From assembly GCA_944321945.1 (NCBI GenBank), contig CALUNE010000008.1, positions 1 through 64,000 of the forward strand: a stretch of 64,000 bases of DNA, written 5' to 3'. Shown in pieces: positions 58,092 to 64,000 of this stretch (the stretch's first letter is position 1; each line of letters opens with the position of its first letter). The DNA is from an uncultured Alistipes sp. Lineage in GTDB: Bacteria; Bacteroidota; Bacteroidia; Bacteroidales; Rikenellaceae. The notes under the pieces are model-generated. The model did no database searches, was not told the DNA's origin, and saw only the letters and a program-made list of their open reading frames with translations. A program made the translations under genes and the position numbers.

Positions 58092-58523
58092 TTATTTCGA
58101 CTCTTCGGCCTCGACCTTGGTCTCGAAGGCCAGCGCATAGAGGCGCATCTGCTTGATCATGGCCACCAGACCGTTGGCACGCGTGGGCGAGAGATTGGCG
58201 CTCAGGCCGATGCGGTCGATGAAGTAGAGCTCCGTGTCGAGGATCTCCCGGGGGGTCCGGCCGTTCAGTACGCGGATCAGCAGTGCGATGATTCCCTTGG
58301 TTATTATGGCGTCGCTGTCTGCCGCATAGTAGACGCGTCCGCCGTCGAGCCGGGCGTCGACCCACACGCGCGACTGACACCCCTGGATGAGGTACTGTTC
58401 GGTGCGGTGTTCCGGGGCGATCGGCGGCAGCGTTTCGCTCAGGCTGATCAGATAGTCATACTTGTCGAGCCAGTCGTCGAAGACCGAGAACTCCTCGATG
58501 ATTTCGTCCTGAATTTTATCCAT
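58092..58523 (-). CDS. sufE: Cysteine desulfurase sulfur acceptor SufE
   Basis: Accepts persulfide sulfur from SufS and passes it to the SufBCD scaffold for iron-sulfur cluster assembly; 143 aa, the family length. The sulfur-carrying Cys is in LIQGCQSRVWVDA. FDDWLDKYDYLISL and FIDRIGLSANLSPTRANGL are the other diagnostic stretches. The ATG at 58521-58523 (MDKIQDEIIEEF) is used, because upstream codons overlap the preceding gene. sufBCD and sufS are not in the window. It sits between the PafA-like gene and the DUF59 gene. Confidence 0.95.
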   Translation of the reverse strand: MDKIQDEIIEEFSVFDDWLDKYDYLISLSETLPPIAPEHRTEQYLIQGCQSRVWVDARLDGGRVYYAADSDAIITKGIIALLIRVLNGRTPREILDTELYFIDRIGLSANLSPTRANGLVAMIKQMRLYALAFETKVEAEESK

Positions 58524-58552
58524 CTTGTACGTTTGATTTTTGATTCTTGGTG

Positions 58553-60118
58553 TCAGAGGTCGGCAATCTCCTCGAGGGGGGTGCCTTCCGAGGCGGCGGG
58601 TTCGCGCACGCCGGCCACGCGGGCCAGGGTCGGGGCCAGGGAGGTCATCTCCACGCGGCGGTTCACGCGCAGCGGTCCGGCGCCCTTGCCGTAGAAGACG
58701 AGCGGCACCTCGGTGTCGTAGCCGTACATCGATCCGGACATCGACCAGCATCGCTCCTGCTCCTCGATCCAGCCGGGCATCAGGTTGAGGATCACGTCGC
58801 CCGAGCGGCGTGGGTAGAAGCTGTTCTGCATCATGCGGGCGTAACCGCTGCCGAAGTAGCTCGTGCGCATGGCCGTGGCGGCCAGGGCGTGCGACACGCC
58901 GCTGAACTGCATGGCGAAGATGGCCACCTCGTTCTGCACCTCGGCCAGATTCAGCCCCCGCTCGTAGATGAGGTTATGGTTCAGCCACAGCGATTTGTCG
59001 CCGTATCCGACCACCCAGTCGCCCGTGCCGTAGCGGACGTTGAGGAATCCGTTGACGATGACCTCGAACTGCCGGCTGTTGAAACGTTCGGCCACTTCGC
59101 GTCCGGCGTCGTAGGAGGGGCTGGTGCCGTGGTCCGAGGTGACGACGATCAGGGCGTTCGCATCCTTGACCTGTGCGAAGACGAAGGTCAGAAAGTCGGC
59201 CAGATCGCGGTCGAGCCGGTAGTACATGTCCTCGACCTCGACCGATTCGGGGCCGTAGGCCTCGGTGATGCGGCGCGGCGAGTCGAGGCAGATGTTCAGC
59301 AGATCGGGCACCTCGTCGGCTCCGAGGCGATATTGGGCGATGGCCTGCTTGGCCAGCCCCAGCACGGCGGTGTTGCCGGCCGGGGTGTAGAGCAGTCGTT
59401 CGTAGTCGTTCGTGAGTTTCAGACGCTGCTGACCGTCGGTATCCTCGTCGCGTTTGGTGCGGCCCGAGAGGATGATGTCGTGTTGACGCGTGTTGATGTA
59501 GCGGCTCTTTTCGAGCAGCGAGCGCCATTCGAGGCCGATGTACGAGAGGTTGTAGCGTTCGCGGTTGCTGCGTTCGATCCAGTCGGGAAGCTGTTCGGTG
59601 TAGTAGGGTGACGAGATCCAGTCGCAGCGCGTGGAGTCGAGCCAGAAGACCTCGCCGCCGCGTCCGGCCATCACGACGGCCGACAGCGCCTCGGCGGCGA
59701 TGGTGACGGCCCGGCTGCCGGGAGCCTGTTCGAGGAGCGTTTCGGCCAGCGTCGGGGCGATGCGCCGGTAGGCTCCGGGGCCCTGGCGGCCGTCGATGAG
59801 CCGGACCGTGCGGTTGGTTGTGTAGTCGACCCAGCGGGGTCCGATCACACCGTGGGTCGAGGGCATGGCCCCCGTGGCGAGTGTGGCCAGCGAAACGGGG
59901 GTTGTGGTCTGCTGGCAGTCGTAGCGGGCGTCGGTGTAGAGCGTGCCGCGTTCGGTGAGACGGCGGAAACCGTCGTCCGAGAAGTTGGCGGCGTAGCGAT
60001 CCAGATCGCCGGCGCGCATCGAGCCGATGACGATTTCGATGATCAGGCGGGGTTGTGCCGCGACGGGGCCGAAGGCCGTCAGAGCGGCTATGAGGAGCAG
60101 TGTGAGGCGCGTGTTCAT
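58553..60118 (-). CDS. PafA-like alkaline-phosphatase-superfamily protein lacking most catalytic residues
   Basis: A 521-aa secreted protein (signal peptide MNTRLTLLLIAALTAFGPVAA). It aligns along its length with PafA-type phosphatases, for example GFRRLTERGTLY, PSTHGVIG and VEVEDMYYRLDRDLADFL. However, the first metal Asp (VVDQM in PafA) is Gly in VIGSM, the DxxxH pair of the TDYVGH motif is replaced by RRITE, the Lys/Arg of KDR reads AEA, and the His before the final YDxxVPL strand is missing. The Thr nucleophile position and SDHG remain. It is probably catalytically dead or altered. Confidence 0.82.
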   Translation of the reverse strand: MNTRLTLLLIAALTAFGPVAAQPRLIIEIVIGSMRAGDLDRYAANFSDDGFRRLTERGTLYTDARYDCQQTTTPVSLATLATGAMPSTHGVIGPRWVDYTTNRTVRLIDGRQGPGAYRRIAPTLAETLLEQAPGSRAVTIAAEALSAVVMAGRGGEVFWLDSTRCDWISSPYYTEQLPDWIERSNRERYNLSYIGLEWRSLLEKSRYINTRQHDIILSGRTKRDEDTDGQQRLKLTNDYERLLYTPAGNTAVLGLAKQAIAQYRLGADEVPDLLNICLDSPRRITEAYGPESVEVEDMYYRLDRDLADFLTFVFAQVKDANALIVVTSDHGTSPSYDAGREVAERFNSRQFEVIVNGFLNVRYGTGDWVVGYGDKSLWLNHNLIYERGLNLAEVQNEVAIFAMQFSGVSHALAATAMRTSYFGSGYARMMQNSFYPRRSGDVILNLMPGWIEEQERCWSMSGSMYGYDTEVPLVFYGKGAGPLRVNRRVEMTSLAPTLARVAGVREPAASEGTPLEEIADL

Positions 60119-60144
60119 GGTTGCGGTTCGTATGAGCCGCAAAT

Positions 60145-61110
60145 TTACGAATTTATTTCGATACATTGTCTGAAAAGCGTGCTTTCGGCTCGAAAATCGA
60201 TTCCGGGCAGGGCGGCGATCCGTTCGAGCTGGCGGCGGCAGAAGGTGCGGTGGGCTTCGCTGCGGGGATTGCGCGGGCGGTGGGCTGCGGCGGCAACGAT
60301 CGCCTCGACCTCGGGAAGCAGCCGCCGGGCCTCGTCGTCGAGCAGCGCCTCGGTGAACCATTCCCACAGATAGGCGATGGCCTGCTGAGCGGGGTGGACC
60401 AGATCGTCGGCATAGAAACGGTAGTCGCGCAGATCGTCCAGAAGGATCTCGAAGGCCGGAAAATAGACCGCCTGCGGGAAGCGTTCCGTGAGGATTTCGG
60501 CTGCCAGGCGCAGTGTGGCCTTGCTTGCGGCATTGCCCGAGAGCCCGTCGCCGAGGTGTCGCACGGGGCTGACCGTCAGCAGCGTCCGTTTACCGGCCAA
60601 CGGTCCTTCGATGATCTCCGTGAGGCTTTCGACCACTTCGTCGACGGTCAGCCGTCGTCGCGAGAATTCGGCGGCGGGGCGGCGGTGACAGTTGGCCACG
60701 ACGTGTCCGTCGTGTTCGTAGACCCAGGCCGTGCCGAGGGTGAGGATCAAGCGGTCGGCCGTGCGGAGTGCTTCTGCTCCGGCCTGCCGGGCGGCGTTCA
60801 TGCGCTGCAGGGCCTCGTCGGCGGTCGGTGCCGAGAGGTCGCCGTGGAAATCGAAGTGGTACCAGAGCTCGCCGTCGAAGCCCAGTTCCTGACACGTGAC
60901 GGGTTGCGCGGCGGCATAGCTGCGGATCGCCTCGGCGATCGAGAGCGGGTTGAAGAGGATTCCCGAGGGGTTCTTCACGACGTGGAACTTTGCCGCGGCG
61001 AGGCGGTCGGCGATGTGCGAGGCGAAGCACGATCCGATGGCGAGGATGCGGTTGCGGTAGCCGATCCGCAGATCGGTGACGAGGGGTTCGATTTCGGTGC
61101 GGAATTTCAT
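60145..61110 (-). CDS. GSCFA-domain protein
   Basis: A 321-aa protein with the name-giving motif in RILAIGSCFASHIADRL near the N-terminus. LILTLGTAWVYEHDGHVV, LLTVSPVRHLGDGLSGNAASKA and the C-terminal DLVHPAQQAIAYLWEWF are further hallmarks. These features suggest a GDSL/SGNH-like hydrolase fold, with Ser in GSC and Asp/His in DDLVHP, but activity is unproven. The ATG at 61108-61110 (MKFRTEIEPL) lies 4 bp after a TAnnTTTG element. It heads a cluster with the PafA-like gene (26 bp downstream), sufE, the DUF59 gene and the DUF2851 gene. Confidence 0.9.
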   Translation of the reverse strand: MKFRTEIEPLVTDLRIGYRNRILAIGSCFASHIADRLAAAKFHVVKNPSGILFNPLSIAEAIRSYAAAQPVTCQELGFDGELWYHFDFHGDLSAPTADEALQRMNAARQAGAEALRTADRLILTLGTAWVYEHDGHVVANCHRRPAAEFSRRRLTVDEVVESLTEIIEGPLAGKRTLLTVSPVRHLGDGLSGNAASKATLRLAAEILTERFPQAVYFPAFEILLDDLRDYRFYADDLVHPAQQAIAYLWEWFTEALLDDEARRLLPEVEAIVAAAAHRPRNPRSEAHRTFCRRQLERIAALPGIDFRAESTLFRQCIEINS

Positions 61111-61114
61111 ACGG

Positions 61115-61122
61115 CAAAAATA
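61115..61122 (-). promoter_or_regulatory. Predicted -7 element of the GSCFA gene, next to its start codon
   Basis: The minus strand reads TATTTTTG (TAnnTTTG), with only 4 bp between it and the ATG; the mRNA would be leaderless or nearly so. Confidence 0.55.
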
Positions 61123-61204
61123 CGAATTTTGCGGCTCTTCCGAAAACACTGTGCCGAGTGGTGAAAATTTCGCCGGCAGAGGGTCTTTTTCACCTCTCTT
61201 TTCG

Positions 61205-61212
61205 TATCTTTG
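61205..61212 (+). promoter_or_regulatory. Predicted -7 element of ispE, next to its start codon
   Basis: TATCTTTG (TAnnTTTG) ends 4 bp before the ATG at 61217, predicting a leaderless mRNA if this promoter is used. Confidence 0.55.
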
Positions 61213-61216
61213 TGTC

Positions 61217-62029
61217 ATGATTCTTCGAGCAAACTGCAAAATCAATCTGGGCCTGGACATCCTGCGCCGCCGGGCCGACGGCTACCACGATCTGGAGACG
61301 GTGATGTTTCCCGTGCGGGGACTTTTCGATGAGGTGGAAGTCGTGCGCACCGGAACGACGGGTGCGGAGTTCCTCACCGAGGGGCTGGCGGTGGATTGTC
61401 CCGACGAGGAGAATATCTGTCTGAAGGCCTTCCGGCTGATGCACGACCGCTACGGCGTCGACGGTGTGCGGATCCGTCTGGTGAAGCGCGTGCCGTTCGG
61501 TGCGGGGCTGGGCGGCGGCTCGTCCGATGCCACGGCGGTGGTCGTGGCGCTCGACCGCCTGTTTGCGCTGGGGCTCTCCGAGGAGGAGCTGATCGCCCGG
61601 GCTGCCGAACTGGGCAGCGATACGGCCTTTTTCGTACGCAATACGCCGCAGCTGTGCACGGGGCGCGGCGAGGTGATGACCCCCTTTGCGCTGGATCTGA
61701 CGGGGATGACACTCGTGGTGGTCAAGCCCGACGAGGGGGTCTCGACGCGCGAAGCCTATGCCGGAGTACGGCCCCGGGTGCCGGTTGTGCCGTTGGCCGA
61801 ACGGCTGCGGCGCCCCGTGGCGGAGTGGCAGGGGCTGGTGACCAACGATTTCGAAGAGTCGGTCTTTCCGGTACATCCCGCCATCCGGGCCGTCAAGGAG
61901 CAGCTGCTTGAGGCTGGGGCGCTTTATGCTTCGATGTCGGGGAGCGGATCGGCCGTCTTCGGGCTCTTCGCCGGGCACGAAAAGGGCGAGGAGCTGCATG
62001 CGCTCTCGCCCTTCGTCTTTGAACTCTGA
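61217..62029 (+). CDS. ispE: 4-diphosphocytidyl-2-C-methyl-D-erythritol kinase
   Basis: GHMP-family kinase in the non-mevalonate isoprenoid pathway, acting one step after IspD (gene at 35885). The 270-aa protein starts ILRANCKINLGLDILRRRAD, has the ATP loop VPFGAGLGGGSSDATAVV, SDTAFFVRN and the C-terminal MSGSGSAVFGLF motif. The frame is open 47 codons upstream, but the ATG at 61217 matches the family N-terminus and a promoter element ends 4 bp before it. It is divergent from the GSCFA gene. No clear terminator follows in the 210-bp gap to rpiB (62030-62239), which otherwise shows only a small hairpin near 62132. Confidence 0.96.
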   Translation: MILRANCKINLGLDILRRRADGYHDLETVMFPVRGLFDEVEVVRTGTTGAEFLTEGLAVDCPDEENICLKAFRLMHDRYGVDGVRIRLVKRVPFGAGLGGGSSDATAVVVALDRLFALGLSEEELIARAAELGSDTAFFVRNTPQLCTGRGEVMTPFALDLTGMTLVVVKPDEGVSTREAYAGVRPRVPVVPLAERLRRPVAEWQGLVTNDFEESVFPVHPAIRAVKEQLLEAGALYASMSGSGSAVFGLFAGHEKGEELHALSPFVFEL

Positions 62030-62239
62030 AGCCGCCTTCCGGAACTCTTTGTCCGTATGGTGCCGCGAGGAGTTGTCCTTCCGGTTATCGTCGAATGCGG
62101 GGACCCGGCTTTCGTCGCGGGGTCTTCTCTGAGAGCCCGTCACGGGCTCCGGCTCGGAATTCCGAACCGACAGGCCGCTCACAAACAGGCCAATAGACCG
62201 ATTCGAGTGCGCCTTCCGCCCCTTCCTCTTACCGGCCGA

Positions 62240-62698
62240 CTATTTGCCGCTTTCGGCGGCAGGGGTCGGAACCGGAATCTTGGCGACCCGCTTCTCATGG
62301 CGTCCACCCTCGAACTGCGCCGCAAAATAGGCATCGAGCATCTGTACGGCTTCATCGTTGGTGATGAAGCGTGCCGGGAAGACGATTATGTTCGCATTGT
62401 TATGGCGGCGGATCAGCGAGGCGATCTCGGGATCCCAGCAGAGTCCCGCGCGGACCCCCTGATGCTTGTTCAGGGTGATGGCCATGCCTTCGCCCGAGCC
62501 GCACAGGGCTACGCCGCAGGCGACTTCGCCCTTCTCGACCGCTTCGGCCAGCGGATGCGCGTAGTCCGGATAGTCGACACTCTCCTCCGAGTGGGTTCCG
62601 AAATCCAGCACCTCGTAGCCCATGGCGTCGAGGTATCCTACCAGAAATTCCTTCATTTCATAGCCGGCGTGATCGCAGGCGATACCGATTTTTGTCAT
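62240..62698 (-). CDS. rpiB: Ribose-5-phosphate isomerase B
   Basis: Interconverts ribose 5-phosphate and ribulose 5-phosphate in the pentose phosphate pathway; 152 aa, the RpiB/LacAB type. Motifs are IGIACDHAGYEMKEFL at the start, ESVDYPDYAHPLAEAV, CGSGEGMAITLNKHQGVRA with the catalytic Cys, and HNNANIIVFPARFI. Ribulose 5-phosphate is also the substrate of KdsD in the Kdo operon. The ATG at 62696-62698 is used; the upstream frame covers promoter DNA. Confidence 0.96.
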   Translation of the reverse strand: MTKIGIACDHAGYEMKEFLVGYLDAMGYEVLDFGTHSEESVDYPDYAHPLAEAVEKGEVACGVALCGSGEGMAITLNKHQGVRAGLCWDPEIASLIRRHNNANIIVFPARFITNDEAVQMLDAYFAAQFEGGRHEKRVAKIPVPTPAAESGK

Positions 62699-62737
62699 CG
62701 TATCTCGAATTTTTGAGTTTTGTTCCGTTTCCGAACA

Positions 62738-62745
62738 CAAAGTTA
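62738..62745 (-). promoter_or_regulatory. Predicted -7 element for rpiB
   Basis: The minus strand reads TAACTTTG (TAnnTTTG), about 40 bp from the rpiB ATG. Confidence 0.55.
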
Positions 62746-62789
62746 GCGAAATATTTTTCCTGCGGCTGTTCCGAAGCGTCGAATTTGCG

Positions 62790-62797
62790 TATTTTTG
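62790..62797 (+). promoter_or_regulatory. Predicted -7 element of the DUF454 gene, next to its start codon
   Basis: TATTTTTG (TAnnTTTG) ends 4 bp before the proposed GTG start at 62802, a third case of this tight spacing in the region. Confidence 0.5.
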
Positions 62798-62801
62798 CGT
62801 C

Positions 62802-63167
62802 GTGAAGACACTTTTCATGCTTCTCGGCGCACTGGCGCTTCTGCTGGGGATCGTCGGCATTTTCGTGCCGCTGCTCCCGACGACGCCCTTTCTGCTGCTG
62901 GCGGCGGCACTTTGGGTGCGCTCCTCACCGCGGCTCTACGCCTGGCTGATCGCCCATCGCCGGTTGGGACCCTACATCCGTCATTTCCGCGAAAACCGCG
63001 CCATCCCGCTCCATGCCAAGATCCTCTCCGTGACGCTGCTTTGGACGTCGCTGCTTTACTGCATCTTCTCCGTGGTCGATGGCTGGTGGTGGGCACAGCT
63101 GTTGTTGCTGGGTGTGGCGGTCGGCGTCACGTGGCACATCCTTTCGTTCGCCACGCTGCGACGGTAG
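62802..63167 (+). CDS. DUF454 (YbaN-type) inner-membrane protein
   Basis: A 121-aa membrane protein of the DUF454/YbaN family, function unknown. The conserved opening LGIVGIFVPLLPTTPFLLLA is followed by SPRLYAWLIAHRRLGPYI and two further helices (LSVTLLWTSLLYCIFSVV and LLLLGVAVGVTWHILSF). The start is a GTG at 62802 (MKTLFMLLGALALLLG); the alternative ATG five codons later would shorten helix 1. It is divergent from rpiB and converges on the DUF4377 lipoprotein gene across 112 bp with no evident feature. Confidence 0.85.
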   Translation: MKTLFMLLGALALLLGIVGIFVPLLPTTPFLLLAAALWVRSSPRLYAWLIAHRRLGPYIRHFRENRAIPLHAKILSVTLLWTSLLYCIFSVVDGWWWAQLLLLGVAVGVTWHILSFATLRR

Positions 63168-63279
63168 GGCGTTTGCCCGGAGCGGTGAACCCCGACGGCC
63201 GTGACATCCCGCTTCGGGTTGTGGGGCCGGTGCGGCCGAACGCAACAGCCCGTTCTTGTCGCCACGGCCCTCCGCACCG

Positions 63280-63924
63280 CTATTCCGGCAGCCCTTCGGA
63301 TGCCTTCTCCTCGTCGGAAATCAGCTCCCGCAGGTCGTATTTCACGGTCCACGAATCGTCGTCGGTCAAGCTGTTCTTCGCTTCGTCGTACACGGCGACG
63401 GGCTGGATCCGCAACCGGTATTCGTGTCCGGGCGTGAAGTCGAAGCCCTCGATCTCCCACGGGAAAGCCTGCCACTGAGCATCTTCCCCGTACCGCAGGT
63501 CCCGGATCCAGTAGGCGGCCATCTGCGCATCGGCCCGCCGGGAGGCGACCATCACCTCGCAGACGGGGCTGAAAATCAGCGGATCGATCTCCTGGGCGGA
63601 TTCGGTCTGTGCGAGCTGCTCTTCCATCGTATAGCGTTCGCTGCGACCGTCGGCCGGCGGGTTGGCGATCCGGTCGATCCGCACCCGCAGGGTTGTCTGG
63701 CAGCCCGTCTTGAACGAGAAGCCCTCGATCGGGCCGGCAACGGTCTCCCATGAGGCGCTTGCTCCCTTGCGGACGATATAGGCCGGGACGTATCCGAAGC
63801 CCATGTTGATACCCGCCACGCCCTTTTCGGGGGCGACGGTCCAGATTTCGGTGCGCGAGGCATCGTCGTTGTTGCAGGCCCCCAATGCGAGGACGGCGGT
63901 CAGCAGGAGCAGTACTTTTTTCAT
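63280..63924 (-). CDS. Lipoprotein with two DUF4377 repeats
   Basis: A 214-aa lipoprotein. The signal peptide MKKVLLLLTAVLALGAC has its lipid-attachment Cys at residue 17. The mature part contains two similar halves, each ending in the same pattern: GPIEGFSFKTGCQTTLRVRI in the first and WEIEGFDFTPGHEYRLRIQ in the second. This pattern is the core of the DUF4377 family, which I know from META-domain heat-shock-like lipoproteins. Function is unknown. No promoter match was found in the 76 bp upstream before the window ends. Confidence 0.8.
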   Translation of the reverse strand: MKKVLLLLTAVLALGACNNDDASRTEIWTVAPEKGVAGINMGFGYVPAYIVRKGASASWETVAGPIEGFSFKTGCQTTLRVRIDRIANPPADGRSERYTMEEQLAQTESAQEIDPLIFSPVCEVMVASRRADAQMAAYWIRDLRYGEDAQWQAFPWEIEGFDFTPGHEYRLRIQPVAVYDEAKNSLTDDDSWTVKYDLRELISDEEKASEGLPE

Positions 63925-64000
63925 GGTGCTTTTTGAGTGTGAGGTTTTCCTTTAAACGGTCGTCTCGGGGCAATACTGCGTCGGAATGGAAACAAAAAAA

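Overview
The window is about 62-64% G+C by eye and almost fully coding. It looks like the chromosome of a Bacteroidota member of the order Bacteroidales, most likely Alistipes or a close Rikenellaceae relative. The reasons are a SusC/SusD pair, many lipoproteins, a SecA of about 1,100 residues, GSCFA, DUF2851, DUF4377 and DUF456 families typical of Bacteroidota, the order rsfS-ftsH-cdsA-psd, absence of clear Shine-Dalgarno sites, and repeated TAnnTTTG promoter elements of the Bacteroides primary sigma type. The high G+C favours Alistipes over Bacteroides. I saw no rRNA, tRNA, CRISPR array, transposase, integrase or prophage gene.

Layout. Positions 1-7857 (minus) hold the 5' part of ileS, an MsbA-like ABC exporter, rnhA and valS. 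lon-kdsB-kdsA-kdsD (7975-12906, plus) is an operon for proteolysis and Kdo synthesis. A membrane protein/XRE regulator pair, a threonine aldolase, a PAS-like protein, a CLC channel and trpS follow on the minus strand, with oxyR divergent from trpS. rsfS-ftsH-cdsA-psd-AI-2E transporter-riboflavin kinase domain, then ahcY, fill 20234-27328 (plus). An M16 lipoprotein peptidase with a DUF456 protein, panC-panD, a dipeptidyl-peptidase III lipoprotein, rubredoxin, a PH-like membrane protein, ispD and an M23 peptidase come next, then lpxK-punA-ssb (38304-40698, plus).

The most distinctive part is 41023-51795 (minus). An SDR enzyme and a LytS-type sensor kinase are followed by a large metzincin-type protease, SusC, SusD and, beyond a terminator, a LytTR response regulator. 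The two halves of a plausible two-component system therefore bracket a nutrient-uptake locus. A 21-bp-period direct repeat lies just upstream of the protease gene, where a LytTR operator would be expected.

From 52026 to the end: dCMP deaminase, a 70-bp tandem repeat, secA, a decayed family 2 glycosyltransferase remnant, a compact minus-strand cluster (GSCFA protein, PafA-like protein lacking most catalytic residues, sufE, a SufT/DUF59 protein, DUF2851), then ispE, rpiB, a DUF454 membrane protein and a tandem-DUF4377 lipoprotein. The cluster at 60145-62802 has promoter elements so close to start codons that leaderless mRNAs are likely. Five unrelated minisatellites (unit 15 to 109 bp) sit in intergenic gaps.
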